64,000 nt of DNA, taken from positions 682,001 to 746,000 of the forward strand of contig NZ_CABPSK010000004.1 in the NCBI RefSeq assembly GCF_902459645.1. Direction: 5' to 3'. A program made the position numbers and the translations under genes. Under the pieces are notes generated by a model. That model searched no databases. It was not told where the DNA came from and was given only the letters and a program-made list of their open reading frames with translations. Positions 7,480 to 17,538 of the stretch are shown piece after piece (position 1 is the first letter of the stretch; every line of letters begins with the position of its first letter). Source of the stretch: Pandoraea pneumonica. Lineage in GTDB: Bacteria > Pseudomonadota > Gammaproteobacteria > Burkholderiales > Burkholderiaceae.

Positions 7480-9108
7480 ATGCGCGTCTTCCGCCGCTCC
7501 CGCCTCGTCCATTTCGCACACTTCACCCACTTCGCCCGCTCGCCGCTGTCCTCCACTGCACGTTCCGATTCGCGCGCCACGATTCCCCCGTGCGCATTCG
7601 CCCTGCGATGCGTAGCCGCTTGCGCGGCGCTGGCCGTGGCCGCCGCGATGAGCTCACCCGTGTATGCGAAACCGGCCAAGCACAAGGTGCCGAAGGTGCC
7701 CGCCGCCGCGCCGAGCCATGCGCCGCTGCCCGCGCCGTTGGCGCGCTTGCTCACCGCGAGCAAAGTGCCCGCAGGCCACGTCAGTGTATTGGTCGCGAAG
7801 GTCGACAATCCGCTGCAAACGCGGGGCCGTCTCGCCGCGCCGCTCATTTCGATGAACGAGAAGGTGCCGCGCAATCCGGCGTCGACGATGAAACTCGTCA
7901 CGACCATCGCGGCGCTCGACACGCTCGGCCCCGACTATCGCTGGCGCACGCAAGCGTTCACCGACGGTCAATTCGACGGGCGCACGCTCAACGGCAATTT
8001 GTATTTCAAAGGCACCGGCGATCCGAAGCTCGTGCCCGAAGAGATGGAGAAGTTCGTCGCCGAGTTACATAACGCGGGCGTGGCCAACATCAACGGCGAC
8101 ATCGTTCTCGACCGCTCGGCCTACAGCTCGGACATTGGCGCCGTCGATGCCATCGACGGCGGCGACGACCGGCCTTACAACGTCGCCCCCGACGCGCTGC
8201 TGTACTCGTTCAAAGCCATGTCGTTCAACTTCTCGGCGGGCCCGAACGGTGCGGTCAACGTGAACGTGCTGCCCCCGCTGGCGAACCTGCAAGTCGCGAA
8301 CGAAATCGCCTATACGGATACCGGCAACTGCGGCGACTGGCTCACGCGCCTCCACCCGACCATCAACCCAAGCCCGGACGGCGGCTATGTCGCGCGCTTC
8401 GCGGGCACCTATCCGGCCGCTTGCGACGAGAAAGATTGGAGCGTCGCCGCCCCGGATCGCGACCGCTTCTTCCTCGGCGGTTTCCGCGCGCTGTGGCAAG
8501 CCTCGGGCGGCCAGTTCAATGGGAATGTGCGCTCGGGCGTGGTGCCACCGGGCGCGAAACTGCTCGTCACGCATCGCGGCCAAACACTCGCCGAAGTCGT
8601 GCACGACATGAACAAGTTCAGCAACAACGTGATGGCACGCCAGTTGTTCCTGACGCTGGGCCTGCCGGCCGATGGCCGCACGCCTGCTAGCGTGACGCGC
8701 TCGCGCGAAGCGCTCAGCCGCTGGCTCGACAAGAACGATCTGTCGATGCCGGGGTTGGTCGTGGAGAACGGCTCCGGGCTGTCGCGCCGCGAGCGCATCA
8801 GCGCCGCCGAATTGTCGGGTCTGTTGCAGCACGCGATCAACAGCCCGACCGCGCAGGTGCTGGTCGAATCGATGCCGACCGTCGGCGTGGACGGCACCAT
8901 GCGTAACCGTCTGACCAACAGCCCCGTGGCGGGCAACGCGCACATCAAAACGGGCACGCTCGACGACGTGCGCGCGGTGGCGGGTTATGTCGGCACGCGC
9001 AGCGGCAATATCTACGTGGTGGTCTCGCTGGTGAACGACGCGAAGGCAAACAACGCGCGGGCGTTCAACGATGCCCTCATCTCGTGGGTGTACGAGAACG
9101 CGCCCTAA
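7480..9108 (+). CDS. dacB: D-alanyl-D-alanine carboxypeptidase/endopeptidase (PBP4, peptidase S13)
   Basis: The 542-residue class C penicillin-binding protein cuts D-Ala-D-Ala and peptide crosslinks in periplasmic peptidoglycan. All three active-site motifs are present: SxxK in NPASTMKLVT, SxN in FSNNVMARQL and KTG in HIKTGTLDDVRAVAGYV. The N-terminus is a long signal region with an unusual HFAHFTHFA repeat (three 9-bp units at 7510-7536) before a hydrophobic stretch and a cleavage site near VYAKPAK. The start at 7480 is the upstream ATG; an in-frame later ATG cannot be excluded. It is divergent from the PmrA-type regulator. The length is normal for DacB. Confidence 0.93.
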   Translation: MRVFRRSRLVHFAHFTHFARSPLSSTARSDSRATIPPCAFALRCVAACAALAVAAAMSSPVYAKPAKHKVPKVPAAAPSHAPLPAPLARLLTASKVPAGHVSVLVAKVDNPLQTRGRLAAPLISMNEKVPRNPASTMKLVTTIAALDTLGPDYRWRTQAFTDGQFDGRTLNGNLYFKGTGDPKLVPEEMEKFVAELHNAGVANINGDIVLDRSAYSSDIGAVDAIDGGDDRPYNVAPDALLYSFKAMSFNFSAGPNGAVNVNVLPPLANLQVANEIAYTDTGNCGDWLTRLHPTINPSPDGGYVARFAGTYPAACDEKDWSVAAPDRDRFFLGGFRALWQASGGQFNGNVRSGVVPPGAKLLVTHRGQTLAEVVHDMNKFSNNVMARQLFLTLGLPADGRTPASVTRSREALSRWLDKNDLSMPGLVVENGSGLSRRERISAAELSGLLQHAINSPTAQVLVESMPTVGVDGTMRNRLTNSPVAGNAHIKTGTLDDVRAVAGYVGTRSGNIYVVVSLVNDAKANNARAFNDALISWVYENAP

Positions 9109-9118
9109 GGGAACAATG

Positions 9119-9165
9119 CCGGAACGATGATCCGGAACGATGCCCGGCACGGCGGATGCCGGGCA
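9119..9165 (+). terminator. Direct repeat and GC hairpin downstream of dacB
   Basis: Two copies of CCGGAACGATG lie in tandem (9119-9142). They are followed by a stem with perfect 9-base arms TGCCCGGCA and TGCCGGGCA (9141-9149 and 9157-9165). No T-run follows, so its role as a terminator is only probable. Confidence 0.45.
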
Positions 9166-9351
9166 CCGTCAGCACGTTCTGGCGATACGCCACGCCGTCC
9201 TGTTGCCCCGACCCGCCCCCTTTCGAGGATTCACTCTAGCCGGTGCGCCACGACGTGACATTGGCCTCAGAATAGACGCTCCATCGGTGTCATTTCCGCT
9301 CAGACGGAAAGACGCCGGTCAGATGACCCAATCGTGAGGAGACGCGAGGTC

Positions 9352-10248
9352 ATGAACGTCGAGTTGATTCTGCTGGCGCTCGCGCCCGTGTTCGTGCTGT
9401 GTATCGGCATCGAAGCGTGGTATTGGCGACGCCGCCGCCCCGGCATGTACAGCCTCAAAGACACCGTGAGCAACGCCACGCTCGCGCTCATGCATCAGGG
9501 CGCGGACAAACTGGCGTGGCTGCTCATCGTGCCGTTCTATGCGTGGCTCTACGATCACCACCGCATCTACACGATGCCCTCGGGCTGGGTCGGCTTCCTG
9601 CTGCTCTTCGTCGTGCAGGACTTTCTCTACTACATCTTCCATCGCGCGAGCCATCGCATTCGCTGGCTGTGGGCCGCGCACGTGGTGCATCACTCGTCCG
9701 AGCGCCTCAACCTGTCGACGGCCTTCCGTCAGAGCCTGATGTATCCCGTCGCGGGCATGTGGCTATTCTGGACACCGATGGCGCTCATCGGCTTCACGCC
9801 GATCCAGATCGTCGGCGTGGTACTGCTCAACCTCGCGTTCCAATTCTTCGTGCATACGCAGGCCATCCCGAAACTCGGCTGGCTGGAGTACGTACTGAAC
9901 ACGCCGTCGATTCATCGCGCGCATCACGCACGCAACCCGCGTTACATCGACCGCAACTATGCGGGCGTGCTGGTGATTTGGGATCGCCTATTCGGCTCGT
10001 ATGTGGAAGAAAGCGAGGCGGAGCCGTGCGAGTACGGCATCGTGAATCAGATTCACACCCACAACCCGATCACGCTGACGTTTCACGAATGGGGTGCGAT
10101 GGCGCGCGATGCGCTCACGCTGCCGGGCTGGCGGAATAAGTGGATGGCCCTGTTCGGGCCGCCGGAATGGTCGTCAGGCCTGCTCGAACGCCGCCGCAGC
10201 GCGGCCGAGACGGTCGTTGACGGCAGCCCAGGCGGGCGTGTCGGGTAA
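9352..10248 (+). CDS. Sterol desaturase / fatty acid hydroxylase family membrane protein
   Basis: The 298-residue integral membrane di-iron oxygenase family member has the histidine clusters HRASH, HVVHHSS and HRAHH in the expected order, and several membrane helices (for example LILLALAPVFVLCIGIEAWY and WVGFLLLFVVQDFLYYIF). I chose the ATG at 9352; a GTG at 9334 is in frame, but the GAGGAG tract overlaps that extension. The substrate (lipid, hopanoid or carotenoid) is unknown. Its 3' end overlaps the convergent sua5 gene by 75 bases. Confidence 0.88.
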   Translation: MNVELILLALAPVFVLCIGIEAWYWRRRRPGMYSLKDTVSNATLALMHQGADKLAWLLIVPFYAWLYDHHRIYTMPSGWVGFLLLFVVQDFLYYIFHRASHRIRWLWAAHVVHHSSERLNLSTAFRQSLMYPVAGMWLFWTPMALIGFTPIQIVGVVLLNLAFQFFVHTQAIPKLGWLEYVLNTPSIHRAHHARNPRYIDRNYAGVLVIWDRLFGSYVEESEAEPCEYGIVNQIHTHNPITLTFHEWGAMARDALTLPGWRNKWMALFGPPEWSSGLLERRRSAAETVVDGSPGGRVG

Positions 10249-11253
10249 GCGTTCGAAGAGGATACGCGTGACGTTTGCGCGGTCCAGACGGCGCAACAGC
10301 GCGTAGAGATCGGTCGCCAGCGCGTCAGGCGTGGGCGGCAACGTGAACTTCACCACGTCGTCACCAAGCTCACCCAGCGCATCGGCCGCACTCAGCGATG
10401 GCAACGCCGCCAGCGTACCCGCGAATGCCACCACAGCCACGCGCTCGCCCTTCGGATGCACGGCCAAGGCAGGCGCGAACTGCGCGGCGTCGCAGAGATA
10501 CAGCGGCGTGCGCGGTGCGTAGTGCGCTTTGAGCGTGCCGGACGCGCGCGGCGCGTTGGCATCCTGCCCCGGCAAGCGCGGCATCTCGCCCAGCACTTCA
10601 GCGATCTGTTCCGGCGTGATGTGGCCAGGGCGCAGCAGCGCCGGGAATCCCCGCGACAAATCCACGATGGTCGATTCGATACCGACGGCTGCTTCGCCGC
10701 CGTCGAGGACATGCACGGTCACACCGGGCAAACCGGCAAACTCGTCGCGCACGTGTTGTGCGGCGGTCGGGCTGACCTGCCCGAATCGATTCGCCGAAGG
10801 GCCAGCCACGCCACCCTGCCCGCTCGCACCGCCCTTCACGCGAGCGAACTCACGCAACAGCGCTTGCGCAACGGGATGCGACGGCACACGCAGCCCCACC
10901 GAATCCTGTCCGCCCGACACGGCCGCCGGAATATGCGGCGCACGTTTGACGATCAGCGTGAGCGGGCCGGGCCAGAACGCGTCCATGAGCTTGCGCGCGG
11001 CAGGCGTCACGTCGTCGCTCCAGTAGCCGGGGTCGCCCTCGGGCGAGAAATGCACGATGACCGGATGATTGGCAGGCCGCCCCTTGGCCGCGTAGATGGC
11101 GGCAACCGCTTGCGGGTTCTCGGCGTCGCCGCCAAGGCCGTAGACGGTTTCCGTCGGAAACGCGACCAATTCGCCTGCTGCCAGTTGTTCGGCAGCCAGC
11201 GTGATGGCTTCATCGGACGGCATCACGATGCGAGGGGCCTGCAACGACGTCAT
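10174..11253 (-). CDS. L-threonylcarbamoyladenylate synthase (Sua5/YwlC type)
   Basis: The 359-residue enzyme makes threonylcarbamoyl-AMP from threonine, bicarbonate and ATP, the first step of the tRNA t6A37 modification. The N-terminal YrdC-like domain shows VAFPTETVYGLGGDA, KGRPANHPVIVH and the GPSANRFGQVSPT loop. The C-terminal Sua5 domain (residues about 230-350, starting SGTLKAHYAPRTPLYLC) identifies the long Sua5 form rather than short TsaC. It starts three bases after the purK stop and is the last gene of the purC-purE-purK-sua5 unit. The last 75 bases are antisense to the end of the sterol-desaturase-family gene. Confidence 0.92.
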   Translation of the reverse strand: MTSLQAPRIVMPSDEAITLAAEQLAAGELVAFPTETVYGLGGDAENPQAVAAIYAAKGRPANHPVIVHFSPEGDPGYWSDDVTPAARKLMDAFWPGPLTLIVKRAPHIPAAVSGGQDSVGLRVPSHPVAQALLREFARVKGGASGQGGVAGPSANRFGQVSPTAAQHVRDEFAGLPGVTVHVLDGGEAAVGIESTIVDLSRGFPALLRPGHITPEQIAEVLGEMPRLPGQDANAPRASGTLKAHYAPRTPLYLCDAAQFAPALAVHPKGERVAVVAFAGTLAALPSLSAADALGELGDDVVKFTLPPTPDALATDLYALLRRLDRANVTRILFERLPDTPAWAAVNDRLGRAAAAFEQA

Positions 11254-11256
11254 CGC

Positions 11257-12450
11257 TTAGTCTTCCAGCGCGATGTTGAGGCTGGCGGCAGCGGCGACGC
11301 AGGCCTTGCGTGCCTCGTCGAGCGAAGCGCCCGCGAACGTGATGTGGCCCATCTTGCGGCCGACACGCGCCTCTTCCTTGCCGTACAGATGCAGACGCGC
11401 CGACGGCAGTGCCGCGACCTCGTCCCACGCCGGGGCGCGGGGCTGATCCTTGGCATCGCCATCGAACCACACGTCCCCCAGCACGTTGAGCATGACAGCA
11501 GGCGAATGCTGACGCGTTTCGCCCAACGGCAGGCGGGCCATGGCGCGCACTTGCTGTTCGAACTGGCTCGCCGCACACGCATCGATCGTGTAGTGACCGC
11601 TGTTATGCGGACGCGGCGCCATTTCGTTGGCGATCAGGGAGCCATCCTTGAGGATGAAGAATTCGACGCACAGCACGCCCACGTAATCCATTTGCGACGC
11701 GATGGTCGCCGCGGCCGCACGCGCGGCATCGGCCAGCGCCGGTGCGGCATCGGGGGCCGGGACTGTGGTCGTTGCCAGAATGCCATCGATATGGACGTTT
11801 TGGGCGAGCGGGTAAGTCGCGACAGCGCCGTTCGCGCCACGCGCGCTCAGCACCGAGACTTCGTAAGCCAGCGCCAGACGCTTCTCCAGCACGCACGCCA
11901 CGCCGCCCATTTCCGCATAAGCGGCACGCGCTTCGGCAGGCGTGTTCACCCGCACTTGCCCCTTGCCGTCGTACCCCATGCGGGCGGTTTTCAGAATGCC
12001 CGGCAGCACGGTCTCGATGGCGGCATCGCCAATGGCGTTCAGCGCGTCGGTCGACTCGATCACCAGATGCGGAGCGACGGGCACGCCGCAGCTTTCGATG
12101 AAGCGCTTCTCCGCTACCCGATCCTGTGCAATGGCAACGCAGCGGCCCGCCGGGCTCACCGTGGTGCTTTGTGCGAGGAAGTCGAGCGACTGGGCGGGCA
12201 CGTTCTCGAACTCGGTCGAGACGGCCGGACACAGCGCGGCCAGTTCAGCCAGTGCGGTCTCGTCGCGATAGTCGGCCACGATCAGGCGGTCGGCCACGGC
12301 ACCGGCCGGGCAACGCGGATCGGGGTCGAGCACGCAGACCTTGTAACCCATCGACTGGGCGGCGAAACAGAACATGCGGCCGAGTTGGCCGCCGCCCAGC
12401 ATTCCCAGCCATTGACCGGGGAGGATGGGCGCAGCGGAGGCAGGATTCAT
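11257..12450 (-). CDS. purK: N5-carboxyaminoimidazole ribonucleotide synthase
   Basis: The 397-residue ATP-grasp enzyme converts AIR, ATP and bicarbonate to N5-CAIR in purine synthesis. It begins with the glycine-rich [12 protein letters not shown] and has the conserved [21 protein letters not shown] and [17 protein letters not shown] motifs. The length is normal. It lies between purE (40 bases upstream) and sua5 (3 bases downstream) on the minus strand, so the genes are probably co-transcribed with purC and purE. Confidence 0.97.
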   Translation of the reverse strand: MNPASAAPILPGQWLGMLGGGQLGRMFCFAAQSMGYKVCVLDPDPRCPAGAVADRLIVADYRDETALAELAALCPAVSTEFENVPAQSLDFLAQSTTVSPAGRCVAIAQDRVAEKRFIESCGVPVAPHLVIESTDALNAIGDAAIETVLPGILKTARMGYDGKGQVRVNTPAEARAAYAEMGGVACVLEKRLALAYEVSVLSARGANGAVATYPLAQNVHIDGILATTTVPAPDAAPALADAARAAAATIASQMDYVGVLCVEFFILKDGSLIANEMAPRPHNSGHYTIDACAASQFEQQVRAMARLPLGETRQHSPAVMLNVLGDVWFDGDAKDQPRAPAWDEVAALPSARLHLYGKEEARVGRKMGHITFAGASLDEARKACVAAAASLNIALED

Positions 12451-12490
12451 CAGCGTTTAGGCGCGAAAGCGTGCGGGGACAGTCTTGTTT

Positions 12491-13006
12491 TTACAGTGCC
12501 GGCAGCGTCATGCCGCGCGCCGCTTCGGTCTGCTTGGCACGGAAGGCGTCGAGCTTGTCGGCCAGCGCCTTGTCGGCGGCGGCGAGCATCGACACGGCGA
12601 ACAGCGCCGCATTGGCCGCACCCGCTTCGCCAATGGCGAACGTCGCGACCGGCACGCCCTTAGGCATCTGCACGATCGAGAGCAGCGAGTCTTCACCGCG
12701 CAGGTACTTGCTCGGCACGGGCACGCCCAGCACCGGCACGGTCGTCTTGGCGGCGATCATGCCCGGCAAGTGGGCGGCACCGCCGGCACCGGCGATGATG
12801 GCCACCAGCCCGCGCTCGCGGGCGGCTTCGGCGTAACGGAACATGTCGTCGGGCATGCGGTGCGCCGAGACGACTTGCGCCTCGTACGGCACGCCGAACT
12901 CGGCCAGAATGGCGGCCGCGTTCTTCATGACTTCCCAGTCCGAGTTGGACCCCATCACCACGCCCACGCGCGGTGCCACAGCTTGTTTCTCGCTCATTGT
13001 GCTCAT
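12491..13006 (-). CDS. purE: N5-carboxyaminoimidazole ribonucleotide mutase
   Basis: The 171-residue class I PurE isomerises N5-CAIR to CAIR, the step after PurK. Signature motifs are [25 protein letters not shown], the glycine-rich [14 protein letters not shown] and [12 protein letters not shown]. It sits between purC and purK in the same orientation, with a gap of 18 bases to purC. The short overlap of pathway and gene order leaves little doubt. Confidence 0.97.
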   Translation of the reverse strand: MSTMSEKQAVAPRVGVVMGSNSDWEVMKNAAAILAEFGVPYEAQVVSAHRMPDDMFRYAEAARERGLVAIIAGAGGAAHLPGMIAAKTTVPVLGVPVPSKYLRGEDSLLSIVQMPKGVPVATFAIGEAGAANAALFAVSMLAAADKALADKLDAFRAKQTEAARGMTLPAL

Positions 13007-13024
13007 TGTCGATTGCGGTCCCGC

Positions 13025-13930
13025 TCAGGCCAGTTGCTGGCCGGTCAGACGCTCGAGCGCCTCGCGGTACTTGGCAGCCGTTTTTTCGACCACGTCGTCC
13101 GGCAGCTTCGGGGCGGGCGGGGTCTTGCCCCAGTCTTGCGTCTCGAGCCAGTCGCGCACGAACTGCTTGTCGAACGACGGCGGGTTGCTGCCCACGGCGT
13201 ACGAATCGGCCGGCCAGAAGCGCGACGAGTCGGCGGTCAGCGCTTCGTCCATCAGATGCAGCTTGCCGTCGTCATCGAGACCGAACTCGAACTTCGTGTC
13301 GGCGATGATGATGCCGCGCGTGGCGGCGTAGGCGGCGGCTTCCTTGTACAGGCGAATCGAGATCTCGCGGATCTGCTCGGCCAGTTCGCGGCCGATACGG
13401 CTCACCATGTCGTCGAAGCTGATGTTTTCGTCGTGCTCGCCCAGCTCGGCCTTCGCAGCCGGCGTGAAGATCGGCTCGGGCAGTTGCTGCGCGTTTTGCA
13501 GACCGGCGGGCAGCTTCACGCCGCACACGGCGCCGGTGGCCTGATAGTCTTTCCAGCCGCTACCGGCCAGATAACCACGCACCACGGCTTCGACCAGAAT
13601 CGGCTTGAGGCGCTTGACCACGACTGCGCGGCCCGCGACTTGTGCGGCTTCGTCGGCGGACACCACCGACTCCGGCGCGACGCCCGTCAGGTGGTTCGGC
13701 ACGACGTGCGCGAGCTTGTCGAACCAGAAATTGGCCATCTGGTTGAGCACACGGCCCTTGCCCGGAATCGGCTCGCCCATGATGACGTCGAACGCCGAGA
13801 GGCGGTCCGTCGTCACGATCAGCAGCTTGTCGTCGCCGACGGCATAGTTATCGCGCACTTTGCCGCGCGAGAGCAGCGGCAGGCTCTTGAGGGAGGATTC
13901 GTACAGGGCGTTCAAGGCGGGGGTAGTCAC
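13025..13930 (-). CDS. purC: Phosphoribosylaminoimidazole-succinocarboxamide synthase
   Basis: The SAICAR synthetase of about 301 residues joins CAIR and aspartate. It carries [24 protein letters not shown] and the DTKFEFGLD signature. The reading frame continues upstream to 14089, but homologous proteins start close to [13 protein letters not shown] therefore use the GTG at 13930, which also lies downstream of the TATAAT at 13964-13969. No strong ribosome site is visible, so the start is uncertain by a few codons. It is the first gene of the purC-purE-purK-sua5 unit. Confidence 0.93.
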   Translation of the reverse strand: MTTPALNALYESSLKSLPLLSRGKVRDNYAVGDDKLLIVTTDRLSAFDVIMGEPIPGKGRVLNQMANFWFDKLAHVVPNHLTGVAPESVVSADEAAQVAGRAVVVKRLKPILVEAVVRGYLAGSGWKDYQATGAVCGVKLPAGLQNAQQLPEPIFTPAAKAELGEHDENISFDDMVSRIGRELAEQIREISIRLYKEAAAYAATRGIIIADTKFEFGLDDDGKLHLMDEALTADSSRFWPADSYAVGSNPPSFDKQFVRDWLETQDWGKTPPAPKLPDDVVEKTAAKYREALERLTGQQLA

Positions 13931-13963
13931 GGCGGGACCCGATGTCAGAAGGGCAAAGGCGTA

Positions 13964-13969
13964 ATTATA
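13964..13969 (-). promoter_or_regulatory. Candidate -10 (TATAAT) of the purC operon
   Basis: A perfect TATAAT on the minus strand would place the transcript start near 13957, about 27 bases before the chosen GTG. No good -35 is visible 17 bases upstream, so activation or an extended -10 would be needed. Confidence 0.4.
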
Positions 13970-14165
13970 CGCGCCTTGCGCGCCCCTCGGCGGCGTTCCG
14001 GCGTCGTTTGCCGATTGCGATCCGACTTCGGGACGAACATGCGGTACCGCGCCGTTGCGCTCCAACGCCCTGCCGCCATCGCCAGCCATGGGTCGGGTTT
14101 CCGTTGCTTGGCTGGGCGGTGGCGCCGCCTACAATGGAAAACGTCCACCCGGGAGAGGGGCTGCC

Positions 14166-14780
14166 ATGTCATCGACGTCGAACGCAACGCACGGCCATGC
14201 CGTCACCGCCGCCCTCGTGATGGCCGCCGCCATGGCACTCGCCAGCCCGGCCGCACGCGCTCAGAACGCCTCTGCAACATCGCCCGCTCAGCCGTCCGCG
14301 CCAGCTGCCTCGGCGTCCTCCGCGCCCCATATCCACGCCCCAGTACATCGCCCTGCCCCGGCCCATACCGCGTCGAGCGCGGCGGCGGCCGGCGCGCAGA
14401 ACGCCGACGACCGCCCGGTGCTGCCGCGTCTAGTCGCCATTGCGACGCCGGAACCCGACGACGCCATCCCGCGCTTCGCGCTCTACGCGGCCCGGGATAT
14501 CGAAACCATGGGATTGCAATTTCCGATGCAGGCCGAGGGTGTGGCGCCCGACGGCGATGTGGTCATCACGCTCAGCCTGCGCGAAGGCGCGACCACCCGG
14601 ATGCGTGACTTCTCGCGGCAGCACATGAACGAGCCGATGACACTGATCGTCGATGGCGTGGAGATGCTCACCGCGACCATCCGCTCGGAATTAGGCGGCA
14701 AATTCCAGCTACAGATGCCCAAAGAAAAAGCCCGGCTTCTGTTCCAGCGCGTGCTGGCGAAGGCCGGGCCTGCTACCTGA
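14166..14780 (+). CDS. Secreted protein with SecD-head-like C-terminal domain
   Basis: The ATG at 14166 follows GAGAGG and gives 204 residues. A signal peptide (AALVMAAAMALASPAARA) precedes an Ala/Ser/Pro/His-rich linker to about residue 80. The C-terminal 110 residues (LYAARDIETMGLQFPMQ, VVITLSLREGATTRMRDFS, EPMTLIVDGVEMLTATI) resemble the P1 head subdomain of SecD, where a strand ending in a self-binding loop is followed by an IVLDGEV-type strand. No membrane helices of SecD are present. It sits alone on the plus strand between fba and purC. The role is unknown; the SecD-head similarity is my pattern reading and needs a profile search. Confidence 0.6.
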   Translation: MSSTSNATHGHAVTAALVMAAAMALASPAARAQNASATSPAQPSAPAASASSAPHIHAPVHRPAPAHTASSAAAAGAQNADDRPVLPRLVAIATPEPDDAIPRFALYAARDIETMGLQFPMQAEGVAPDGDVVITLSLREGATTRMRDFSRQHMNEPMTLIVDGVEMLTATIRSELGGKFQLQMPKEKARLLFQRVLAKAGPAT

Positions 14781-14795
14781 GGTCCGAAGACCTCA
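14778..14795. terminator. Stable hairpin between convergent genes
   Basis: Arms GAGGTC (14779-14784) and GACCTC (14789-14794) enclose CGAA on the plus strand, which reads as a C(UUCG)G tetraloop on the minus strand. It lies between the plus-strand gene ending at 14780 and fba ending at 14817. There is no clear T-run on either side. Confidence 0.4.
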
Positions 14796-14816
14796 AGCTT
14801 GATGCTTGCTTGATAC

Positions 14817-15881
14817 TTACTTCACGATTTGTGCCAGATCGCCGCTCTTGTACTTCTCGGCCATCTTATCGAGCGCCATCGGCTTGATCTTGCCTGCCTG
14901 ACCTTCGCAACCGAACGACAGATAGCGCGCCTTGCAAACCAGCTTGGCGGCTTCGCGTGCCGGCTTCAGGTAGTCGCGCGGGTCGAACTTGCTCGGGTTT
15001 TCGAACAGATAGCGACGGATCGCGCCGGTCATGGCCAGACGGATGTCGGTATCGATGTTGATCTTGCGCACGCCGTGCTTGATGCCTTCGACGATCTCTT
15101 CGACCGGCACGCCGTACGTTTCCTTCATGTCGCCACCGAATTCACGGATTTCGGCGAGCAACTCTTGCGGCACCGACGACGAACCGTGCATCACCAAGTG
15201 GGTGTTCGGAATGCGGCGGTGAATTTCCTTGATGCGGTCGATGGCGAGAATGTCGCCCGTCGGCTTGCGGCTGAACTTGTAAGCACCGTGCGAGGTACCG
15301 ATGGCAATTGCCAGCGCGTCGCACTGCGTTTGGTTCACGAAGTCGGCAGCCTGATCCGGGTCGGTCAGCAGTTGCTCGCGCGTCATGGTGCCGTCGGCGC
15401 CGTGACCGTCTTCCTTGTCGCCCTTCATCGTTTCGAGCGAACCCAGCACGCCCAACTCGGCTTCCACCGTCACGCCGATGTAGTGCGAGAACTCCACGAC
15501 CTTCTTCGAGACTTCGACGTTGTACTCGTAGCTGGCGACCGACTTGCCATCGGCTTCGAGCGAACCGTCCATCATCACGCTCGAGAAGCCGCTCTTGATC
15601 GCGGCCATACACACGGCGGGCGATTGGCCGTGATCTTGGTGCATCACCACCGGAATGTGCGGGTAGGCTTCCACGGCGGCAGAGATCAGGTGACGCAGGA
15701 ACGCTTCGCCAGCGTACTTACGTGCACCTGCCGACGCCTGCATGATCACCGGCGCGCCGACTTCGTCGGCAGCGGCCATGATCGCGGACACCTGTTCCAG
15801 ATTGTTGACGTTGAAGGCCGGCAGACCATAGCCGTTTTCGGCGGCATGATCGAGCAGCTGTCGCATAGAGACTAGGGGCAT
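14817..15881 (-). CDS. fba: Class II fructose-bisphosphate aldolase
   Basis: The 354-residue zinc enzyme cleaves fructose 1,6-bisphosphate into DHAP and glyceraldehyde 3-phosphate. Metal-binding and active-site motifs are [32 protein letters not shown] and [10 protein letters not shown]. The subtype is the class IIB (Calvin-type) form common in beta-proteobacteria. It follows pyk and pgk on the minus strand with a gap of about 120 bases to pyk, so the three lower-glycolysis genes form a cluster, though not necessarily one transcript. Confidence 0.96.
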   Translation of the reverse strand: MPLVSMRQLLDHAAENGYGLPAFNVNNLEQVSAIMAAADEVGAPVIMQASAGARKYAGEAFLRHLISAAVEAYPHIPVVMHQDHGQSPAVCMAAIKSGFSSVMMDGSLEADGKSVASYEYNVEVSKKVVEFSHYIGVTVEAELGVLGSLETMKGDKEDGHGADGTMTREQLLTDPDQAADFVNQTQCDALAIAIGTSHGAYKFSRKPTGDILAIDRIKEIHRRIPNTHLVMHGSSSVPQELLAEIREFGGDMKETYGVPVEEIVEGIKHGVRKINIDTDIRLAMTGAIRRYLFENPSKFDPRDYLKPAREAAKLVCKARYLSFGCEGQAGKIKPMALDKMAEKYKSGDLAQIVK

Positions 15882-16004
15882 GATGTTCTCCTTGGAATCA
15901 CAAATTAAGCAAATCTTTCGTCGACCCAGGGGTGCCCTTCATAACGACGGCTCGCGCGGCGCGAAACGCTGCTGCGTCTCGCCGCTCGCGCACGGCCCTC
16001 ATCG

Positions 16005-17447
16005 TCATGCGTGCCCCACCTGGACGATTTTCAACGTATTGGTGCCACCGGGTTGTCCCATCGGCTCGCCCACCGTCAACACGATCGTGTCGCCGCGCTT
16101 GACCAATCCGCGCGCGAGCAACAACTGCTCGGCCTGCTTCAGCGCGTGATCGCGGTCATTCGTGGACTCGACGCGCATCGCAGCAACGTTGCGATAAAGC
16201 GACATTTTGCGCAGGCTCGAGAGCTGCGACGTCAGGGCAAAAATCGGCACGTGAATCTTGTGACGGGACAGCCACAGCGCCGTTGCGCCTGATTCGGTCA
16301 ACGCCACGATAGCTTTCGCGCCAAGATGATACGCGGTAAACAAGGCGCCGGCGGCAATCGTTTGGTCGATGCGCGTAAAAGTTTGGTCGAGCCAGTCGCG
16401 GTCGAGTTCCACCGTCTCGAAGCGCTCGGCTTCGACACAGATGGTCGCCATCGTCGCGATGGTTTCCACCGGATACTTGCCCGCAGCGCTCTCGGCCGAC
16501 AGCATCACGGCGTCGGTGCCATCCAGCACGGCATTGGCGACGTCCGACACTTCGGCACGCGTGGGCACCGGATTGTGGATCATCGATTCCATCATCTGCG
16601 TGGCCGTGATGGTGAGCTTATTCATCTCGCGCGCCAGGCGGATCATGCGCTTTTGCAGCGCCGGCACGGCGGCATTGCCCACTTCGATGGCCAGATCGCC
16701 ACGGGCGACCATGATGGCGTCCGATGCGGCCAGAATTTCTTCCAGCGCCGGAATGGCCTCAGCGCGCTCGATCTTCGCGATCATGCGCGGCTTGATGCCG
16801 TACGGCTCGCCGGCCACATTGGCCAGACGGCGCGCCATTTCCATGTCGGTGGCGTTCTTCGGGAACGAGACCGCGACGTAATCGGCGCCCAGCGCCATCG
16901 CGGTCTTGATGTCTTCCATATCCTTCGCGGTGAGCGCCGGTGCCGTCAGCCCGCCGCCCTGGCGGTTGATGCCCTTGTTGTTCGAGAGATCGCCGCCGAC
17001 CTTCACGGTCGTGTGAATCTCGTTACCGAACACGCGGTCGACCGTCAGCACGATCAGGCCGTCGTTGAGCAGCAGCACGTCGCCCGTGCGCACATCGCGC
17101 GGCAGTTCCTTGTAGTCAAGGCCCACGCGCTCGTCGTTACCGACTTCGCAATCGGCGTCCAGAATGAACGACGCGCCGGTTTCGAGCGTGGTCTTGCCGT
17201 TCTCGAACTTGCCGACACGAATCTTCGGACCTTGCAGGTCGGCCATGATGGCCACTTCGCGCCCAGCTGCCTTGGCGGCGTCGCGCACCATCTGCGCACG
17301 CTCGATGTGATCCTGCGCCTTGCCGTGCGAGAAGTTCAGCCGCACGACATCCACGCCGGCAGCGATCATGCGCGAGAGCACTTCCGGCGTGCTCGATGCC
17401 GGGCCGATGGTGGCGACGATCTTGGTGGAGCGGTTCATTACATCCAT
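16005..17447 (-). CDS. pyk: Pyruvate kinase
   Basis: The 480-residue enzyme transfers phosphate from PEP to ADP. The N-terminal STKIVATIGPASS, the MVARGDLAIEVG signature and ITATQMMESMI are all present. The open frame runs up to 17483, but AGAGGA seven bases before the ATG at 17447 (MDVMNRS) decides the start; an ATG at 17438 is an alternative. Two perfect palindromes lie upstream at 17539-17573. Confidence 0.96.
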   Translation of the reverse strand: MDVMNRSTKIVATIGPASSTPEVLSRMIAAGVDVVRLNFSHGKAQDHIERAQMVRDAAKAAGREVAIMADLQGPKIRVGKFENGKTTLETGASFILDADCEVGNDERVGLDYKELPRDVRTGDVLLLNDGLIVLTVDRVFGNEIHTTVKVGGDLSNNKGINRQGGGLTAPALTAKDMEDIKTAMALGADYVAVSFPKNATDMEMARRLANVAGEPYGIKPRMIAKIERAEAIPALEEILAASDAIMVARGDLAIEVGNAAVPALQKRMIRLAREMNKLTITATQMMESMIHNPVPTRAEVSDVANAVLDGTDAVMLSAESAAGKYPVETIATMATICVEAERFETVELDRDWLDQTFTRIDQTIAAGALFTAYHLGAKAIVALTESGATALWLSRHKIHVPIFALTSQLSSLRKMSLYRNVAAMRVESTNDRDHALKQAEQLLLARGLVKRGDTIVLTVGEPMGQPGGTNTLKIVQVGHA

Positions 17448-17538
17448 CTCTTCATCCTCTTTTGGTAGCAGCGCGTTCGACAATGCTGGCGCTTCGATGG
17501 TTGTACTTTATTTACGCGGCCAGAGGTTAACCAAAAAG

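Noticed and set aside
6474-7922. 482-residue version of the PmrA-type regulator
   Set aside because: The extra 233 residues are antisense to the dacB start and contain no domain; the regulator starts at MRILLVEDD (7223).
10456-14608. Long plus-strand frames (735 and 707 residues) over purK, purE and purC
   Set aside because: Antisense shadows of well-identified purine genes.
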